In this document: positions 26,489 through 36,145 of the stretch, piece after piece | Position numbering within the stretch: the first letter of the stretch is position 1 | Layout of the letters: every line of letters begins with the position of its first letter | The notes under the pieces: model-generated | Seen by the model: the letters and a program-made list of their open reading frames with translations, nothing else | What the model was told of the DNA's origin: nothing | Database searches by the model: none | DNA from: Prado023 sp963706875 | GTDB taxonomy: Bacteria > Actinomycetota > Actinomycetes > S36-B12 > CAIYMF01 | DNA: 64,000 bases | Reading direction: 5' to 3' | Assembly (NCBI GenBank): GCA_963706875.1 | Contig: CAVPNW010000018.1 | Location: 107,879 to 171,878 of the forward strand | Translations under genes and position numbers: made by a program

Positions 26489-27505
26489 ATGTCAACGCCG
26501 CCGACCCCTGTGCCGCCGCCGCGGCGCGAGGGACGCCGGATCGCCATCCCCACCCCGGCTGACCTGCGCCATCCGGGGTCGCGACGCCGCCCGCCCGGGC
26601 CCGAGGAGGGCGTCGACGCTGCCCCGGCCGCCGCGCCGGACTCTGCGCACGCGCCCCCAGCGCAGCCCGACCCGGCGCCGTCGCCGGACGCGCGGGCCAC
26701 CGACCCGGACACCCAGGAGCCCGAGGGCGCAGCGCACGCATCGGCGGACACCGGTGCCCCAGTTCCACCAGCCCCACGCACTGGTGGGCCCACCCCGGGG
26801 ACCCTGCCACGCCGTGGTCGGCCCCCCGTGGAGGCGGTCGACCCCGCGGCCCCCCCGGGCCAGGCCGGGCACCTGTCAGACCCCGACACGGACCCCGCTG
26901 CGACCCTCGAGCCCGACATGCCCCTCGCGGGCGCGGCGGACTCAGCCGCCCCCGACCAGGACGTGGACTCCGGGGAGGGTGTCCGGCGGATGTTCCCCAA
27001 CCCCGCCACCCTGATGGCCGCCGGGCGTGGCGTGCGCAAGGTGCGCCCCGGCGGGCTGCGGGGCCGGCGGCTGCCCAAGGTGGAGGAGACCTCCGCCGGG
27101 GGCGTGGTGCTCGACCTGTCCAGTGACCCCCCCGCCGTCGCCCTGATCGCGCGGCACGATCGTCGATCGCGCCTGCTGTGGAGCCTGCCCAAGGGCCACG
27201 TCGAGGAGGGCGAGACCCCGGAGCAGGCAGCGCTGCGGGAGGTCTTCGAGGAGACCGGGCTCGTGGGTCGGATCGTCGCTCCCCTGGGGGTGATCGACTT
27301 CTGGTTCGTGGTCGAGGACAAGCGGATCCACAAGACCGTCCACCACTACGTCATCGAGGCGATCGGGGGTGAGCTCTCCGACGAGGATGTCGAGGTCGAG
27401 GCGGTCGAATGGATCCCGTTCCACCAGGTGGTGCGCAAGCTCGCCTACGGCGATGAGCGCCGACTCGTCGAGAAGGTCCCGCAGATCGTCCCGGGAGTGA
27501 AGTGA
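26489..27505 (+). CDS. NUDIX hydrolase with long disordered N-terminus
   Basis: The C-terminal ~135 residues of this 338-residue protein are a NUDIX domain with the full box GHVEEGETPEQAALREVFEE followed by TG. The first ~170 residues are Pro/Ala/Asp-rich and apparently disordered. NUDIX enzymes hydrolyse nucleoside diphosphates linked to another group. The mycobacterial homologue in this position is MutT4. The gene begins 36 bases from cca on the opposite strand and its stop overlaps the next start by four bases (GTGA). Confidence 0.88.
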   Translation: MSTPPTPVPPPRREGRRIAIPTPADLRHPGSRRRPPGPEEGVDAAPAAAPDSAHAPPAQPDPAPSPDARATDPDTQEPEGAAHASADTGAPVPPAPRTGGPTPGTLPRRGRPPVEAVDPAAPPGQAGHLSDPDTDPAATLEPDMPLAGAADSAAPDQDVDSGEGVRRMFPNPATLMAAGRGVRKVRPGGLRGRRLPKVEETSAGGVVLDLSSDPPAVALIARHDRRSRLLWSLPKGHVEEGETPEQAALREVFEETGLVGRIVAPLGVIDFWFVVEDKRIHKTVHHYVIEAIGGELSDEDVEVEAVEWIPFHQVVRKLAYGDERRLVEKVPQIVPGVK

Positions 27506-29736
27506 CCCGGCGGGCCGGGTTGCGCCCCGCCGGCGCCCTCCTGGCCGTGGCCTCCCTGCTCGCCAGCACCCCCAGCGTCACCGCCACCGCCGGGAACGCC
27601 ACCAGACCCACCACCGTCGTGGCCGCGACCGTCCTGGCAGTGCCGGCCGTGGAACGGCCCGCACTGGGCGCCGGTGCCCTGACCGTCCGGATCACCACCC
27701 TGGCCCCGGCGATCCCACAACCGGGCGACGAGCTCACCGTCACGGGCACCGTCACCAACACCTCCGATGCCCCCGTGCGCGACGTCTCGGCGCTGCTGCG
27801 GGTGTCCCCCACGCCCCTGGTGAACCGCGACGAGATCCCCGAGGTCCTGGCCGGGGCCGGACAACGCCTCGGCGAGCCGATCCTCGGGGCCGACGACGTG
27901 GTGGCCGACGAGCTGGCCCCGGGGCAGTCCCAACCCTTCCAGGTGCGCGCGGACATCGACGACCTCGGACTGGCCTCGGCCGGGGCCTACGTCACGGGGG
28001 TCGAGGCTCGTGGCGACTCGGGGGCCGGGGCAGTGCGGCAGGACCTGGACCGTACGTTCCTGCCCTGGTGGCCCACGGACACCCCGGTCGAGCCGCTGCT
28101 GCTGACCACGATCTGGCCCCTCACCGGTGCACCCCTGCGCGATGCCGAGGGCGTGCTCCTGACCGAGGACTCGGCCCTGCAGATGTCCCCGGCCGGCAGG
28201 CTGTCCCGACTGCTCGACGCGGCCGCGACTGACCCTGGGACGGTGTCCCTGGTGGTCGATCCCGAGGTGGTCCAGTCAGCGGCCGACCTTGCTGACGGGT
28301 ACCAGGTGCGACGCCCCGACGGCGAGGTCGAGCCCGGGACGCGCCGGCGCGAGGTGGCCGCCTGGCTCGACTCGCTGACCGCAGCACTGGCAGCACCCGG
28401 TGCCGATGCCTCGGGCTCCCTGTACGCCTGGCCGGACATCGACGCCGCCCGGCGCGGCAGGATCCTGTCGACTGCCCTGCGCCAGCGTCCCTCCATCGAC
28501 GACGCCACGCAGGAGATCCTCGGGGCGCCGCTTCCCAGCTCGGTCGTCCTCGCCCCCGGGGGGGTCGCCCAACCCACCACCCTGGCTGCCATCGCGGCCG
28601 CCCGGGTTCGGGTGGTTGTGCTCAGCGACCGAGCAGCGCCCCTGCAGGTGCCGACCTACTTCACCCCCAGCGGGAACGTGGTCCTGCCCACCGCCGACGG
28701 CGACCTACCGGCACTGCTGCTCGACTCGGGACTGGCCGGGACCCTTGCCCTGCCGATGGGCACCCCGGCCGAGCAGACGGCAGTGCGCCAGGCCCTGCTC
28801 GCCCAGACCCTGGTGACAGCCGTCGAGCTTCCAGAGACGCAGCGGCTCCTGGTGACCGGCCCCGACCCGGGCTGGGACCCACCGGCCGGCGCTGCAGACA
28901 TGGTGCTCAGCGCCCTGACGGGAGTCCCCTGGGTCACGCCGACCTCCCTGGCAGACGCGCTGGCCCGCGAGCCGAGCTCACTTCCCCGGGAGCTGGTGGT
29001 GCCCACTGCCGAGCAGGTGGCCCAGGAACTGCCCGCCACGCACGTGGCACAGGTGCGTGCCCAGTACCGGGGCCTGAGGCAGTACGCCGGCGTGGTCACC
29101 GACCCCGCGGTCATCCCCGAGGTCACCCGGACCGCCCCGACCCGCGGCCTCGGCGCCTGGTTCCGGAGCCATCCTGAGGCCCGCACGGAGCTGGCCGCGC
29201 TCGTCGACGACCAGGTGAGGGGCCTCATCGAGTCGGTCCGGGTGGTCTCCAGCGGCTCCATCACGGTGTCGGGCGCCTCGGGGACGATCCCGATCACCAT
29301 CGAGAATGCCGGGCCGACGGAGGTCACTGTCGGCCTCGAGCTCAGCGCCACGCCCTCCCAGCTGTTCTCCGCCGACGCAGTCGAGCCGTTCACGATCGCC
29401 CCCGAGCGGCGCCGGTCCGTGGAGGTGACCGCGCAGGTCGCGGCCGCCGGGCCGATCCCGGTGACGATCCAGCTCCTGACAGCAGAGGGCGATCCCTTCG
29501 GAGAGCCCGGTCAGCTCGTCGTCGAGTCCGCCGCCTACGCCAATGCCGCCCGGGTCCTGGTCCAGGTCGCCCTGGGAGCCCTCGTCCTGGCCGTCGTGGT
29601 CCACGGCGTCCGCCGAGCCCGTCGCCGCCGGCGCACCGACGGCGCCCCGGAGCCGGAGCCCGACGAGTCGCCGGCCCGCGCCGCCAGCGCCGGGGCCGCA
29701 GCGGGCGGCGAGTCGCACGAGGGTGCACATGACTGA
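27502..29736 (+). CDS. DUF6049 family exported membrane protein
   Basis: This protein of 744 residues has an N-terminal signal-like segment, long beta-rich extracytoplasmic parts and one C-terminal membrane segment (VLVQVALGALVLAVVVHGV). A basic and then acidic cytoplasmic tail follows. It sits between the NUDIX gene and murJ, where mycobacteria have Rv3909. The function is not known. The location and translational coupling (overlaps of 4 bases upstream and 8 bases with murJ downstream) suggest a role in cell-wall assembly with MurJ. Confidence 0.85.
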   Translation: MTRRAGLRPAGALLAVASLLASTPSVTATAGNATRPTTVVAATVLAVPAVERPALGAGALTVRITTLAPAIPQPGDELTVTGTVTNTSDAPVRDVSALLRVSPTPLVNRDEIPEVLAGAGQRLGEPILGADDVVADELAPGQSQPFQVRADIDDLGLASAGAYVTGVEARGDSGAGAVRQDLDRTFLPWWPTDTPVEPLLLTTIWPLTGAPLRDAEGVLLTEDSALQMSPAGRLSRLLDAAATDPGTVSLVVDPEVVQSAADLADGYQVRRPDGEVEPGTRRREVAAWLDSLTAALAAPGADASGSLYAWPDIDAARRGRILSTALRQRPSIDDATQEILGAPLPSSVVLAPGGVAQPTTLAAIAAARVRVVVLSDRAAPLQVPTYFTPSGNVVLPTADGDLPALLLDSGLAGTLALPMGTPAEQTAVRQALLAQTLVTAVELPETQRLLVTGPDPGWDPPAGAADMVLSALTGVPWVTPTSLADALAREPSSLPRELVVPTAEQVAQELPATHVAQVRAQYRGLRQYAGVVTDPAVIPEVTRTAPTRGLGAWFRSHPEARTELAALVDDQVRGLIESVRVVSSGSITVSGASGTIPITIENAGPTEVTVGLELSATPSQLFSADAVEPFTIAPERRRSVEVTAQVAAAGPIPVTIQLLTAEGDPFGEPGQLVVESAAYANAARVLVQVALGALVLAVVVHGVRRARRRRRTDGAPEPEPDESPARAASAGAAAGGESHEGAHD

Positions 29737-31525
29737 CGAGCCCCACGGCCCCGGGCCGAACGACGCTGGGGACCAGACCCCCGACGACCTGCCGGCTGAG
29801 GCCGGGGACGTCTCGGACCTGACCGGCTCGCCCGACCCCGACGCAGCCAGCGACGCCGCCCAGCAGGCGGCCGGCCCGCAGCAGGGGGACCTGGTCGCCA
29901 AGGGCGCCCAGATGGCCATCGGCACGGTGATCAGCAGGATCACGGGCCTGTTCCGAGACATCGCGATGACCGCTGCCCTGGGCCTGGGGGTGGTGGCCGA
30001 CATCTTCACCGTCGGCAACACCATCCCGAACACCGTGTACGTGCTGACAGTGGGCGGGGCGATGAATGCCGTCTTCGTTCCCCAACTCGTGCGCCGCAGC
30101 CGGCAGGACTCCGACGGCGGGGCCGGATTCACCGACCGCCTGCTGACCCTGACCTGCGTCCTGCTGCTCGCACTCACCGCGATCGCGATGGTGCTGGCCC
30201 CGTTGCTCACCCGGATCTACGCCTCGCCGGACTACACCGCCGACCAGATGTCCCTGGCGGTGGCGTTCGCCCGCTTCTGCCTGCCGCAGGTGTTCTTCTA
30301 CGGGGTCTTCACCCTCGTGTCCCAGGTGCTCAACGCCCGGGGCCGGTTCTCCCCGCCGATGTACGCGCCGATCGCCAACAACCTCGTCGCCATCTTCGTG
30401 TTCCTGTCGTTCCTGGCCGTCGCTGGACCAGCGGCCGCCCAGAGCGGCACGCTCACCCCGCAGCAGACCGCATGGCTCGGGCTCGGCTCCACCGCGGCCG
30501 TGGCCACGCAGGCACTCCTGCTCATCCCGTTCATGCGCTCCTCGGGATATCGCTGGCGGCCCCGGTTCGACTGGCGCGGCTGGGGGTTGGGCAAGACCGG
30601 CGGCCTGGCGCTGTGGACCCTGGGGCTGCTGGCGGCCAACCAGGTGTCCTTCATCGTCCACAGCCGCCTGGCCACGACCGCCAACGTCCTGGCCCTGGCC
30701 GAGGGCCTGCCCTCGGCCGGCATCACCACGTACCAGAAGGCCTACCTCATCTTCTTCCTGCCGCACTCGATCGTGACGGTGTCGCTGGTGACCGCGCTCC
30801 TGCCCGGACTGAGCCGCGTGGCCGCTGCCCGGCAGTTCGGGGTCTTCAGCCGGGTCCTGACCGACTCGATGCGCACCGTCACCGCCCTGACCGTCCCCAT
30901 CACTGCCGTGATGATCCCGCTGGCACCAACCCTGGCGACCGTCCTGTTCGGCCTGGGTGCGGCGAACCGGGACTCGGCCTTCGTGATCGGCCTGACGGTG
31001 ATCGGAATGCTCCTCGGTCTGGTGCCGTTCTCGATCTACTTCATCCTGCTGCGGGGCTGGTACTCCCTGGAGGACACCAAGACCCCGTTCTACCTGTCCC
31101 TGGTGCTCAACACCATCAACGTGGTGCTGTCGATCGCCCTGTTCGACCTGGCACCCACCGAGCTCAAGGTGCCGGCCATCGGCCTGGCCTTCGGCCTGAC
31201 CTACTGGATCATGATGCCCATTGCCTGGCCGATCCTCGCCCGGCGCAGCAATGGCCTGCACACCCGAGAGACCTGGGTGGCGCTCCTGAAGATGCTGGTG
31301 GCTGGGACCGCCACGGTGGTGGTGATCGTGGGCGCCACCTTCCTGATCGAACTGAACCTGCCGACATTCCTCGATGGCACGCAGGGCTCCCGCCCCAGGT
31401 TGATGGGGGTGCTCACCGTCGCCAGCCTGCTGGGGCTTGCGGTCTACCTCGGCGCGGCTCGGGCGCTACGGATCCGTGAGGTCAGCGCAGCGCTGTCCCT
31501 GGTGCGCCGCCGGCTGGGTCGCTGA
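29729..31525 (+). CDS. murJ: lipid II flippase MurJ (MviN)
   Basis: This 598-residue polytopic protein has the MurJ/MviN family start after ~50 disordered acidic residues (GTVISRITGLFRDIAMTAALG, and GGAMNAVFVPQLVRR). About 14 membrane segments follow. MurJ moves lipid II to the outer face of the membrane. In many actinobacteria the protein continues into a cytoplasmic pseudokinase and an extracellular domain; here it ends after the last membrane segments and the pseudokinase is a separate gene 555 bases downstream. Confidence 0.93.
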   Translation: MTDEPHGPGPNDAGDQTPDDLPAEAGDVSDLTGSPDPDAASDAAQQAAGPQQGDLVAKGAQMAIGTVISRITGLFRDIAMTAALGLGVVADIFTVGNTIPNTVYVLTVGGAMNAVFVPQLVRRSRQDSDGGAGFTDRLLTLTCVLLLALTAIAMVLAPLLTRIYASPDYTADQMSLAVAFARFCLPQVFFYGVFTLVSQVLNARGRFSPPMYAPIANNLVAIFVFLSFLAVAGPAAAQSGTLTPQQTAWLGLGSTAAVATQALLLIPFMRSSGYRWRPRFDWRGWGLGKTGGLALWTLGLLAANQVSFIVHSRLATTANVLALAEGLPSAGITTYQKAYLIFFLPHSIVTVSLVTALLPGLSRVAAARQFGVFSRVLTDSMRTVTALTVPITAVMIPLAPTLATVLFGLGAANRDSAFVIGLTVIGMLLGLVPFSIYFILLRGWYSLEDTKTPFYLSLVLNTINVVLSIALFDLAPTELKVPAIGLAFGLTYWIMMPIAWPILARRSNGLHTRETWVALLKMLVAGTATVVVIVGATFLIELNLPTFLDGTQGSRPRLMGVLTVASLLGLAVYLGAARALRIREVSAALSLVRRRLGR

Positions 31526-31564
31526 CCAGGGTCAGCCCGCCCCGTGGCCACCTCTGTCCCTGGG

Positions 31565-31984
31565 TCAGGAGCTCAGCGCCGTACCTACCGCCCGGACGGT
31601 CAGGTACTTCTCCAGCTGGGGGATGTAGTGCAGGGCCAGGGTCTTGGCGTCGCGGCTGACCGTGACGTGCACCTCACCGGACTCATCGACCCACCAGTCC
31701 TTGGTCCGCATCCGCACGCCCAGCTCCTCGGCCTGGGCCACGGACACCGACCGTGCGGCCTTCGCGTCACTCGGGTTCTCGATCAACGACTGGGCGCCGG
31801 TGCTGGCAACGATGCCGGCGTCGTCGACGGTCGTCACGTTGGTGTAGGCCAGTGAGAACACGTCGAAGGCGAGCACTCCCATGACGACCAGGACGATCGT
31901 CACCCGCATCAACCAGCCAAGGACGATGCCGCCCCGATCGTCCGGCCCGGACGTACCCGCTGTCATGTCCTGAGCAATCGACAT
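31565..31984 (-). CDS. small membrane-anchored protein of unknown function
   Basis: This protein of about 139 residues has one N-terminal membrane segment (GWLMRVTIVLVVMGVLAFDV) followed by an extracytoplasmic domain. It vaguely resembles TadE/TadG-like pseudopilins, with VTTVDDAGIVASTGAQSL after the membrane segment, but I do not recognise it firmly. It is on the minus strand between murJ and the pseudokinase gene. Starts at 31984 and 31966 are both possible. Confidence 0.6.
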   Translation of the reverse strand: MSIAQDMTAGTSGPDDRGGIVLGWLMRVTIVLVVMGVLAFDVFSLAYTNVTTVDDAGIVASTGAQSLIENPSDAKAARSVSVAQAEELGVRMRTKDWWVDESGEVHVTVSRDAKTLALHYIPQLEKYLTVRAVGTALSS

Positions 31985-32080
31985 CGCAGTGGCGGATCTT
32001 GACAGGTTGACCCGAACGGCCGCGGCGACCCGGGGCGCGCCCGTCACCGGCGCTGCTGCCCGTGGCCTAGCATTCCTGAT

Positions 32081-33505
32081 GTGAACGAGCAGGGACAGGT
32101 GGCACCCAACCGGCAGATCGGCCGGTTCACCTTGGACGACCTCGTCGAGGAGCGTTACGGCGCCCAGATCTGGCGAGCCGTCGACAGCACACTGAACCGT
32201 GAGGTCGCCCTGTGGCTGGTGGCCGCCGATGAGGCCCTCACCGCCGACCTCGACCAGTCGACACGCACTGCGGCCACGGTCGACGACCGGCGCATCGTGC
32301 GGATCCTGGACGTCTTCACCGCCGAGGACCTCCTGGTCGTCGTCACCGAGTGGAGCGCCGGTGAGGTCCTGCGCGACCATCTCACCGCTCCGATGCCCCC
32401 CGCTGAGGCGGCCCGGATCGCCTACGAGATCTCCGGAGCCATCGAGTCGGCCCATGCCAAGGGCATCGCCCACGGTCGGTTGCGCCCCTCCAACATCCTG
32501 GTCGGCCATGACGGCGAGGTGCGGATCACGGGCCTGGGGATCGATGCAGTCCTGGCCGGCATCGACCCGGTCGCCGGCGATGACCCGGTGGCCGCAGACG
32601 TCAACGGAATCGGGTCGATCCTCTACGCGTGCCTGACGGCCCGCTGGCCCGACGGCGATGTCGAGGGGATCCCCGGCGCCCCGGAGGTCGCCGGGCACAC
32701 GCCCCCGCCCTCCCGGATCCTGGCCGACGTCCCGGAATCCCTCGACGACCTGTGCGCCCGCACGGTGATCCCGATCGTGCCCCCCCGGGCACGCCCGCGG
32801 CTGACCTCAGCCGGGCAGGCACGCGAGGCCCTGGGCGCGAGCCTGACCGACCTCACTGGGGAGCGCCGGGCCCTGACCAGTGCACCTGGGGAGCCCTCCC
32901 GCGTCCTGCCACGGATCGCCGTCGGCATCGGGGTGCTGCTGCTCGTGCTCGGGCTGGCCTGGGGCGGCTGGCGATTGCTGTCCCAGGACACCACGGTCGC
33001 TGCCCCGCCGGAACCGACCCCCACGGCCTCGCCGACCCCGACACCCGAGGCCTCGGCCACGGCTCCGGAGACGGTGACCTACCAGATCGTCGCAGGCCGC
33101 GACTTCGACCCCCTGGGAAACGGCGAGGAGAACCCGGGTCGGGTGGCCTTCGCCTTCGACGGTGACAAGAACACCGCCTGGCGGACGGTCACGTACTACA
33201 ACAAGAGCCTGGACAAGCCCGGGGTGGGGATCCTGCTCGACCTGGGAGCCCCGCGCACCATCGGTTCGGTGTCCCTGGACCTCGTGGGCAACGGGACCGA
33301 CCTGCAGGTGCTCACCAGCAACGATCCGGGCGAGAACCCCCAGGACTACGACCTCATGGCCCAAGCCACGGAGGCGGGCGAGAAGGTGCGCCTGAAGGCC
33401 GCCAATCCGACCTCGGCCCGGTACGTGCTGGTCTGGCTGACCGGCCTGCCCCAGGTGGACGGTGGCTGGCGGGGCGGCATCCGTGAGGTGCGGGTCACCA
33501 GCTGA
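32081..33505 (+). CDS. pseudokinase membrane protein (MurJ-associated type)
   Basis: This 474-residue protein has a kinase-like domain (about 13-260) that lacks the catalytic residues. The VAIK lysine is replaced (VALWLVAAD), HRD is degenerate (AHGRLRPSN) and DFG is replaced (ITGLGI). One membrane segment follows (IAVGIGVLLLVLGLAWGGWRLL), then a Pro/Thr linker and a C-terminal beta-sandwich resembling discoidin domains (GRVAFAFDGDKNTAWRT). This is the layout fused to MurJ in mycobacteria (Rv3910), where PknB phosphorylation recruits FhaA. Here it is encoded alone. The start is GTG 32081. Confidence 0.85.
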   Translation: MNEQGQVAPNRQIGRFTLDDLVEERYGAQIWRAVDSTLNREVALWLVAADEALTADLDQSTRTAATVDDRRIVRILDVFTAEDLLVVVTEWSAGEVLRDHLTAPMPPAEAARIAYEISGAIESAHAKGIAHGRLRPSNILVGHDGEVRITGLGIDAVLAGIDPVAGDDPVAADVNGIGSILYACLTARWPDGDVEGIPGAPEVAGHTPPPSRILADVPESLDDLCARTVIPIVPPRARPRLTSAGQAREALGASLTDLTGERRALTSAPGEPSRVLPRIAVGIGVLLLVLGLAWGGWRLLSQDTTVAAPPEPTPTASPTPTPEASATAPETVTYQIVAGRDFDPLGNGEENPGRVAFAFDGDKNTAWRTVTYYNKSLDKPGVGILLDLGAPRTIGSVSLDLVGNGTDLQVLTSNDPGENPQDYDLMAQATEAGEKVRLKAANPTSARYVLVWLTGLPQVDGGWRGGIREVRVTS

Positions 33506-33588
33506 GATCCGGGCGTCGGTGCGCGGGTTCGGGAATCCCGGGCGCACCTAGGATGTTGTCCTCCATGACTGCGAGGGGTGAGGGACAC

Positions 33589-34557
33589 ATGTCCGAGGTT
33601 CGGGATCTGATCATCGTGGGCTCTGGCCCATCGGGATACACGGCTGCCATCTACGCCGCGCGGGCGGCCCTGCGCCCGCTGGTGTTCGAGGGCGCGGTCA
33701 CTGCCGGTGGGGCGCTGATGAACACCACCGACGTCGAGAACTTCCCCGGGTTCCCCCAGGGGATCATGGGTCCGGACCTGATGGACAACCTGCGCGCACA
33801 GGCCGAGCGGTTCGGCGCCGAATTGGTGACCGACGACGTGACGGCGATGTCGCTGTCCGGGGACATCAAGGTCGTCGTGGACGGCGAGGGGAATGAGCAT
33901 CGGGCCCACGCAGTCATCCTCGCGATGGGGTCCGGGTACCGCGAGCTCGGCCTCCCCGACGAGAAGCGCCTCTCCGGGCACGGGGTCTCCTGGTGCGCGA
34001 CATGCGACGGGTTCTTCTTCCGCGGACAGGACATCGCGGTCGTCGGGGGTGGCGACTCGGCAATCGAGGAGGCCCTGTTCCTGACCAAGTTCGCCGAGAC
34101 CGTGACGATCATCCACCGCCGCGACGAGCTGCGGGCCAGCCGGATCATGGCCGAGCGAGCCCTGGCCAACCCGAAGCTGCGCTTCGCCTGGAACAGCACG
34201 GTCGCTGCCATCAACGGCGCCGACAAGCTCAGTTCGGTGACGCTGGCCGACACGAGCACCGGCGAGCAGCGCGAGCTGCCGGTGACCGGCCTGTTCATCG
34301 CGATCGGCCACGATCCGCGCTCCGAGCTCATCGGCGACCAGGTGGATCTCGACACCGAGGGATACGTGCTGGTCGAGGGCCGTTCGACCCAGGTCCTGAC
34401 CGGTGGCACCGTGCTGCCGGGGGTGTTCGCGGCCGGCGACCTCGTCGATCACACCTACCGTCAGGCCATCACGGCGGCGGGCAGCGGATGTGCCGCCGCA
34501 CTCGACGCGGAGCGGTTCCTGGCCGCGCACGAGCACGCGCTGATGGCGACCGCCTGA
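33589..34557 (+). CDS. trxB: thioredoxin reductase
   Basis: This flavoprotein of 322 residues has the FAD motif VGSGPSGYTAA, the redox pair CATC in WCATCDGFFF, the NADPH motif VGGGDSAIEEA and the C-terminal FAD motif GVFAAGDLVDHTYRQA. It reduces thioredoxin with NADPH in the cytosol. I chose ATG 33589 because a GAGGG site precedes it; an upstream start at 33553 is less likely. trxA follows 34 bases later. Confidence 0.96.
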   Translation: MSEVRDLIIVGSGPSGYTAAIYAARAALRPLVFEGAVTAGGALMNTTDVENFPGFPQGIMGPDLMDNLRAQAERFGAELVTDDVTAMSLSGDIKVVVDGEGNEHRAHAVILAMGSGYRELGLPDEKRLSGHGVSWCATCDGFFFRGQDIAVVGGGDSAIEEALFLTKFAETVTIIHRRDELRASRIMAERALANPKLRFAWNSTVAAINGADKLSSVTLADTSTGEQRELPVTGLFIAIGHDPRSELIGDQVDLDTEGYVLVEGRSTQVLTGGTVLPGVFAAGDLVDHTYRQAITAAGSGCAAALDAERFLAAHEHALMATA

Positions 34558-34591
34558 CGCTAGGATTGGCCAGCCAACCCAAGGAGATCCG

Positions 34592-34912
34592 ATGGCCCTG
34601 ATTACCGTGACCGACGCCAGCTTCGCCGACGACGTTCTGCTGTCGGACAAGCCCGTTCTGGTGGACTACTGGGCGGTCTGGTGCGGCCCCTGCCGGATGA
34701 TCGCCCCGATCCTCGAGGAGATCGACGCCACCCACGGCGACAAGCTCACGATCGCCAAGCTCAACGTCGACGAGAACCCCCGGATCGCCTCGGACTACGG
34801 GATCGTCTCGATCCCCACGCTCAACGTCTTCCAGGGTGGCAAGGTGGTCAAGCAGATCATCGGGGCCAAGCCCAAGGCGGCCCTGCTCAAGGACCTCGCC
34901 GAGTTCCTCTGA
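34592..34912 (+). CDS. trxA: thioredoxin
   Basis: This 106-residue protein has the thioredoxin active site WCGPCRM and the cis-proline segment SIPTLNVF. A strong AAGGAGA ribosome site precedes ATG 34592. It is reduced by the TrxB encoded just upstream and supplies dithiol reducing power in the cytosol. Confidence 0.97.
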   Translation: MALITVTDASFADDVLLSDKPVLVDYWAVWCGPCRMIAPILEEIDATHGDKLTIAKLNVDENPRIASDYGIVSIPTLNVFQGGKVVKQIIGAKPKAALLKDLAEFL

Positions 34913-34927
34913 TCGTCCACCCGTTCC

Positions 34928-36040
34928 GTGAGAGCACGACTGTCCACAAGTGCCGGACCCACATGCCGGCAGGGCGACTCGGGGCCGATGGTCGCCGAGG
35001 TCCGCGCCCGGCTGCACCGCCTGGGCCTCACCCAGGACGGCCGAGGCGATGAGTTCGACGCCGAGCTCGACCGGGCAGTGCGCCAGTTCCAGCAGGAGCG
35101 TGGGATCGCCGTGGACGGCTGCGTCGGCACGCAGACGTTCCGGCGCCTCGAGGAGGCCCGGTGGCGGCTCGGGGACCGGGTCCTGTCGTTCCTTCCCGGA
35201 CACCTCATGGTCGGTGACGATGTCCTGGCCCTGCAGGAGCGCCTGACCGGACTGGGGTTCTCCCCCGGGCGTCCGGATGGGATCTTCGGACGCCTGACCG
35301 ACCACGCGGTGCGCGAGTTCCAGCTCAACACCGGGCTGCCGACCGACGGGACGGCGGGGCCGGAGACGTTCCGGGCCCTGGGCAGGCTCACCCGGACGGT
35401 CAGCGGTGGCGCGTCGACCGTCCTGCGTGAGCAGCAGGCCTTCGACGTGCTGCGGACCGGGGTGACCCACAAGGTCGTGCTCATCGACGCGGGCCCGGAT
35501 CACCTGCACCGGGGGCACACCGGCAACGGGTTGTCCGAGCAGGACATCGCCGCCGACATCGCCTCGCGCGTGGAGGGCAGGCTCGCGGCCCTGGGCACGA
35601 CTGTGCTCGTCACCGGCCCCGCCCGGGCTGGGCACACCTCGTTCGACGAGTCGACGCGGGCCGCGATCGCCAACGAGGTCGGCGCCGACGTCGTCATCTC
35701 GTTGCACTGCGACGCGCACGACAACCCCCTGGCCCACGGGATGGCCGCGTTCTACTTCGGGGCCCTCAATGGGCGGACCAGCTCCGTCGCGGGCCACGCG
35801 CTGGCCGAGCTGCTGCTGGAGGAGATCGCGGTGCGCAGCTCGGCGAGCAGTTGCGGAGCCCACCCCAAGACCTGGGAGATCCTGCGGTTGACGAGGATGC
35901 CGGCCGTCCACCTGGACCTCGGCTACCTCACCAACCCTGAGGACGGCGCCAGGCTGGGCGATCCGGCCGGGCGCGACCAGATCGCGAAGGCCATCACGGC
36001 CGCGCTGATCCGCTTCTTCGCCCCACCCCCGCCGGACTGA
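34928..36040 (+). CDS. cwlM: CwlM-like pseudo-amidase with peptidoglycan-binding repeats
   Basis: This 370-residue protein has two peptidoglycan-binding-1 repeats (GDSGPMVAEVRARLHRLG, and VGDDVLALQERLTGLGF) and a C-terminal amidase-3 domain. The first zinc-ligand motif, normally DxGHGG, reads IDAGPDH, so the first His is displaced, while LSEQD and SLHCDAH remain. No signal peptide is visible. This matches mycobacterial CwlM (Rv3915), a cytoplasmic regulator of MurA phosphorylated by PknB, and it has the same position after trxB-trxA. Confidence 0.85.
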   Translation: MRARLSTSAGPTCRQGDSGPMVAEVRARLHRLGLTQDGRGDEFDAELDRAVRQFQQERGIAVDGCVGTQTFRRLEEARWRLGDRVLSFLPGHLMVGDDVLALQERLTGLGFSPGRPDGIFGRLTDHAVREFQLNTGLPTDGTAGPETFRALGRLTRTVSGGASTVLREQQAFDVLRTGVTHKVVLIDAGPDHLHRGHTGNGLSEQDIAADIASRVEGRLAALGTTVLVTGPARAGHTSFDESTRAAIANEVGADVVISLHCDAHDNPLAHGMAAFYFGALNGRTSSVAGHALAELLLEEIAVRSSASSCGAHPKTWEILRLTRMPAVHLDLGYLTNPEDGARLGDPAGRDQIAKAITAALIRFFAPPPPD

Positions 36041-36042
36041 GC

Positions 36043-36073
36043 CCGCGCAGGATCCGCGCAGGATCCGCGCAGG
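36043..36073. repeat. short tandem repeat (11-bp unit)
   Basis: The unit CCGCGCAGGAT occurs 2.8 times in tandem just after the cwlM stop codon. It is GC-rich and partly self-complementary (GGATCC). No function is apparent. Confidence 0.7.
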
Positions 36074-36145
36074 CGGAGCAGTCCTACCGGAGTGCCTCAC
36101 GGTCCGGGCGGTCGTCCTGCCCGGGTGCCGTGATCGTTGCCGCGT

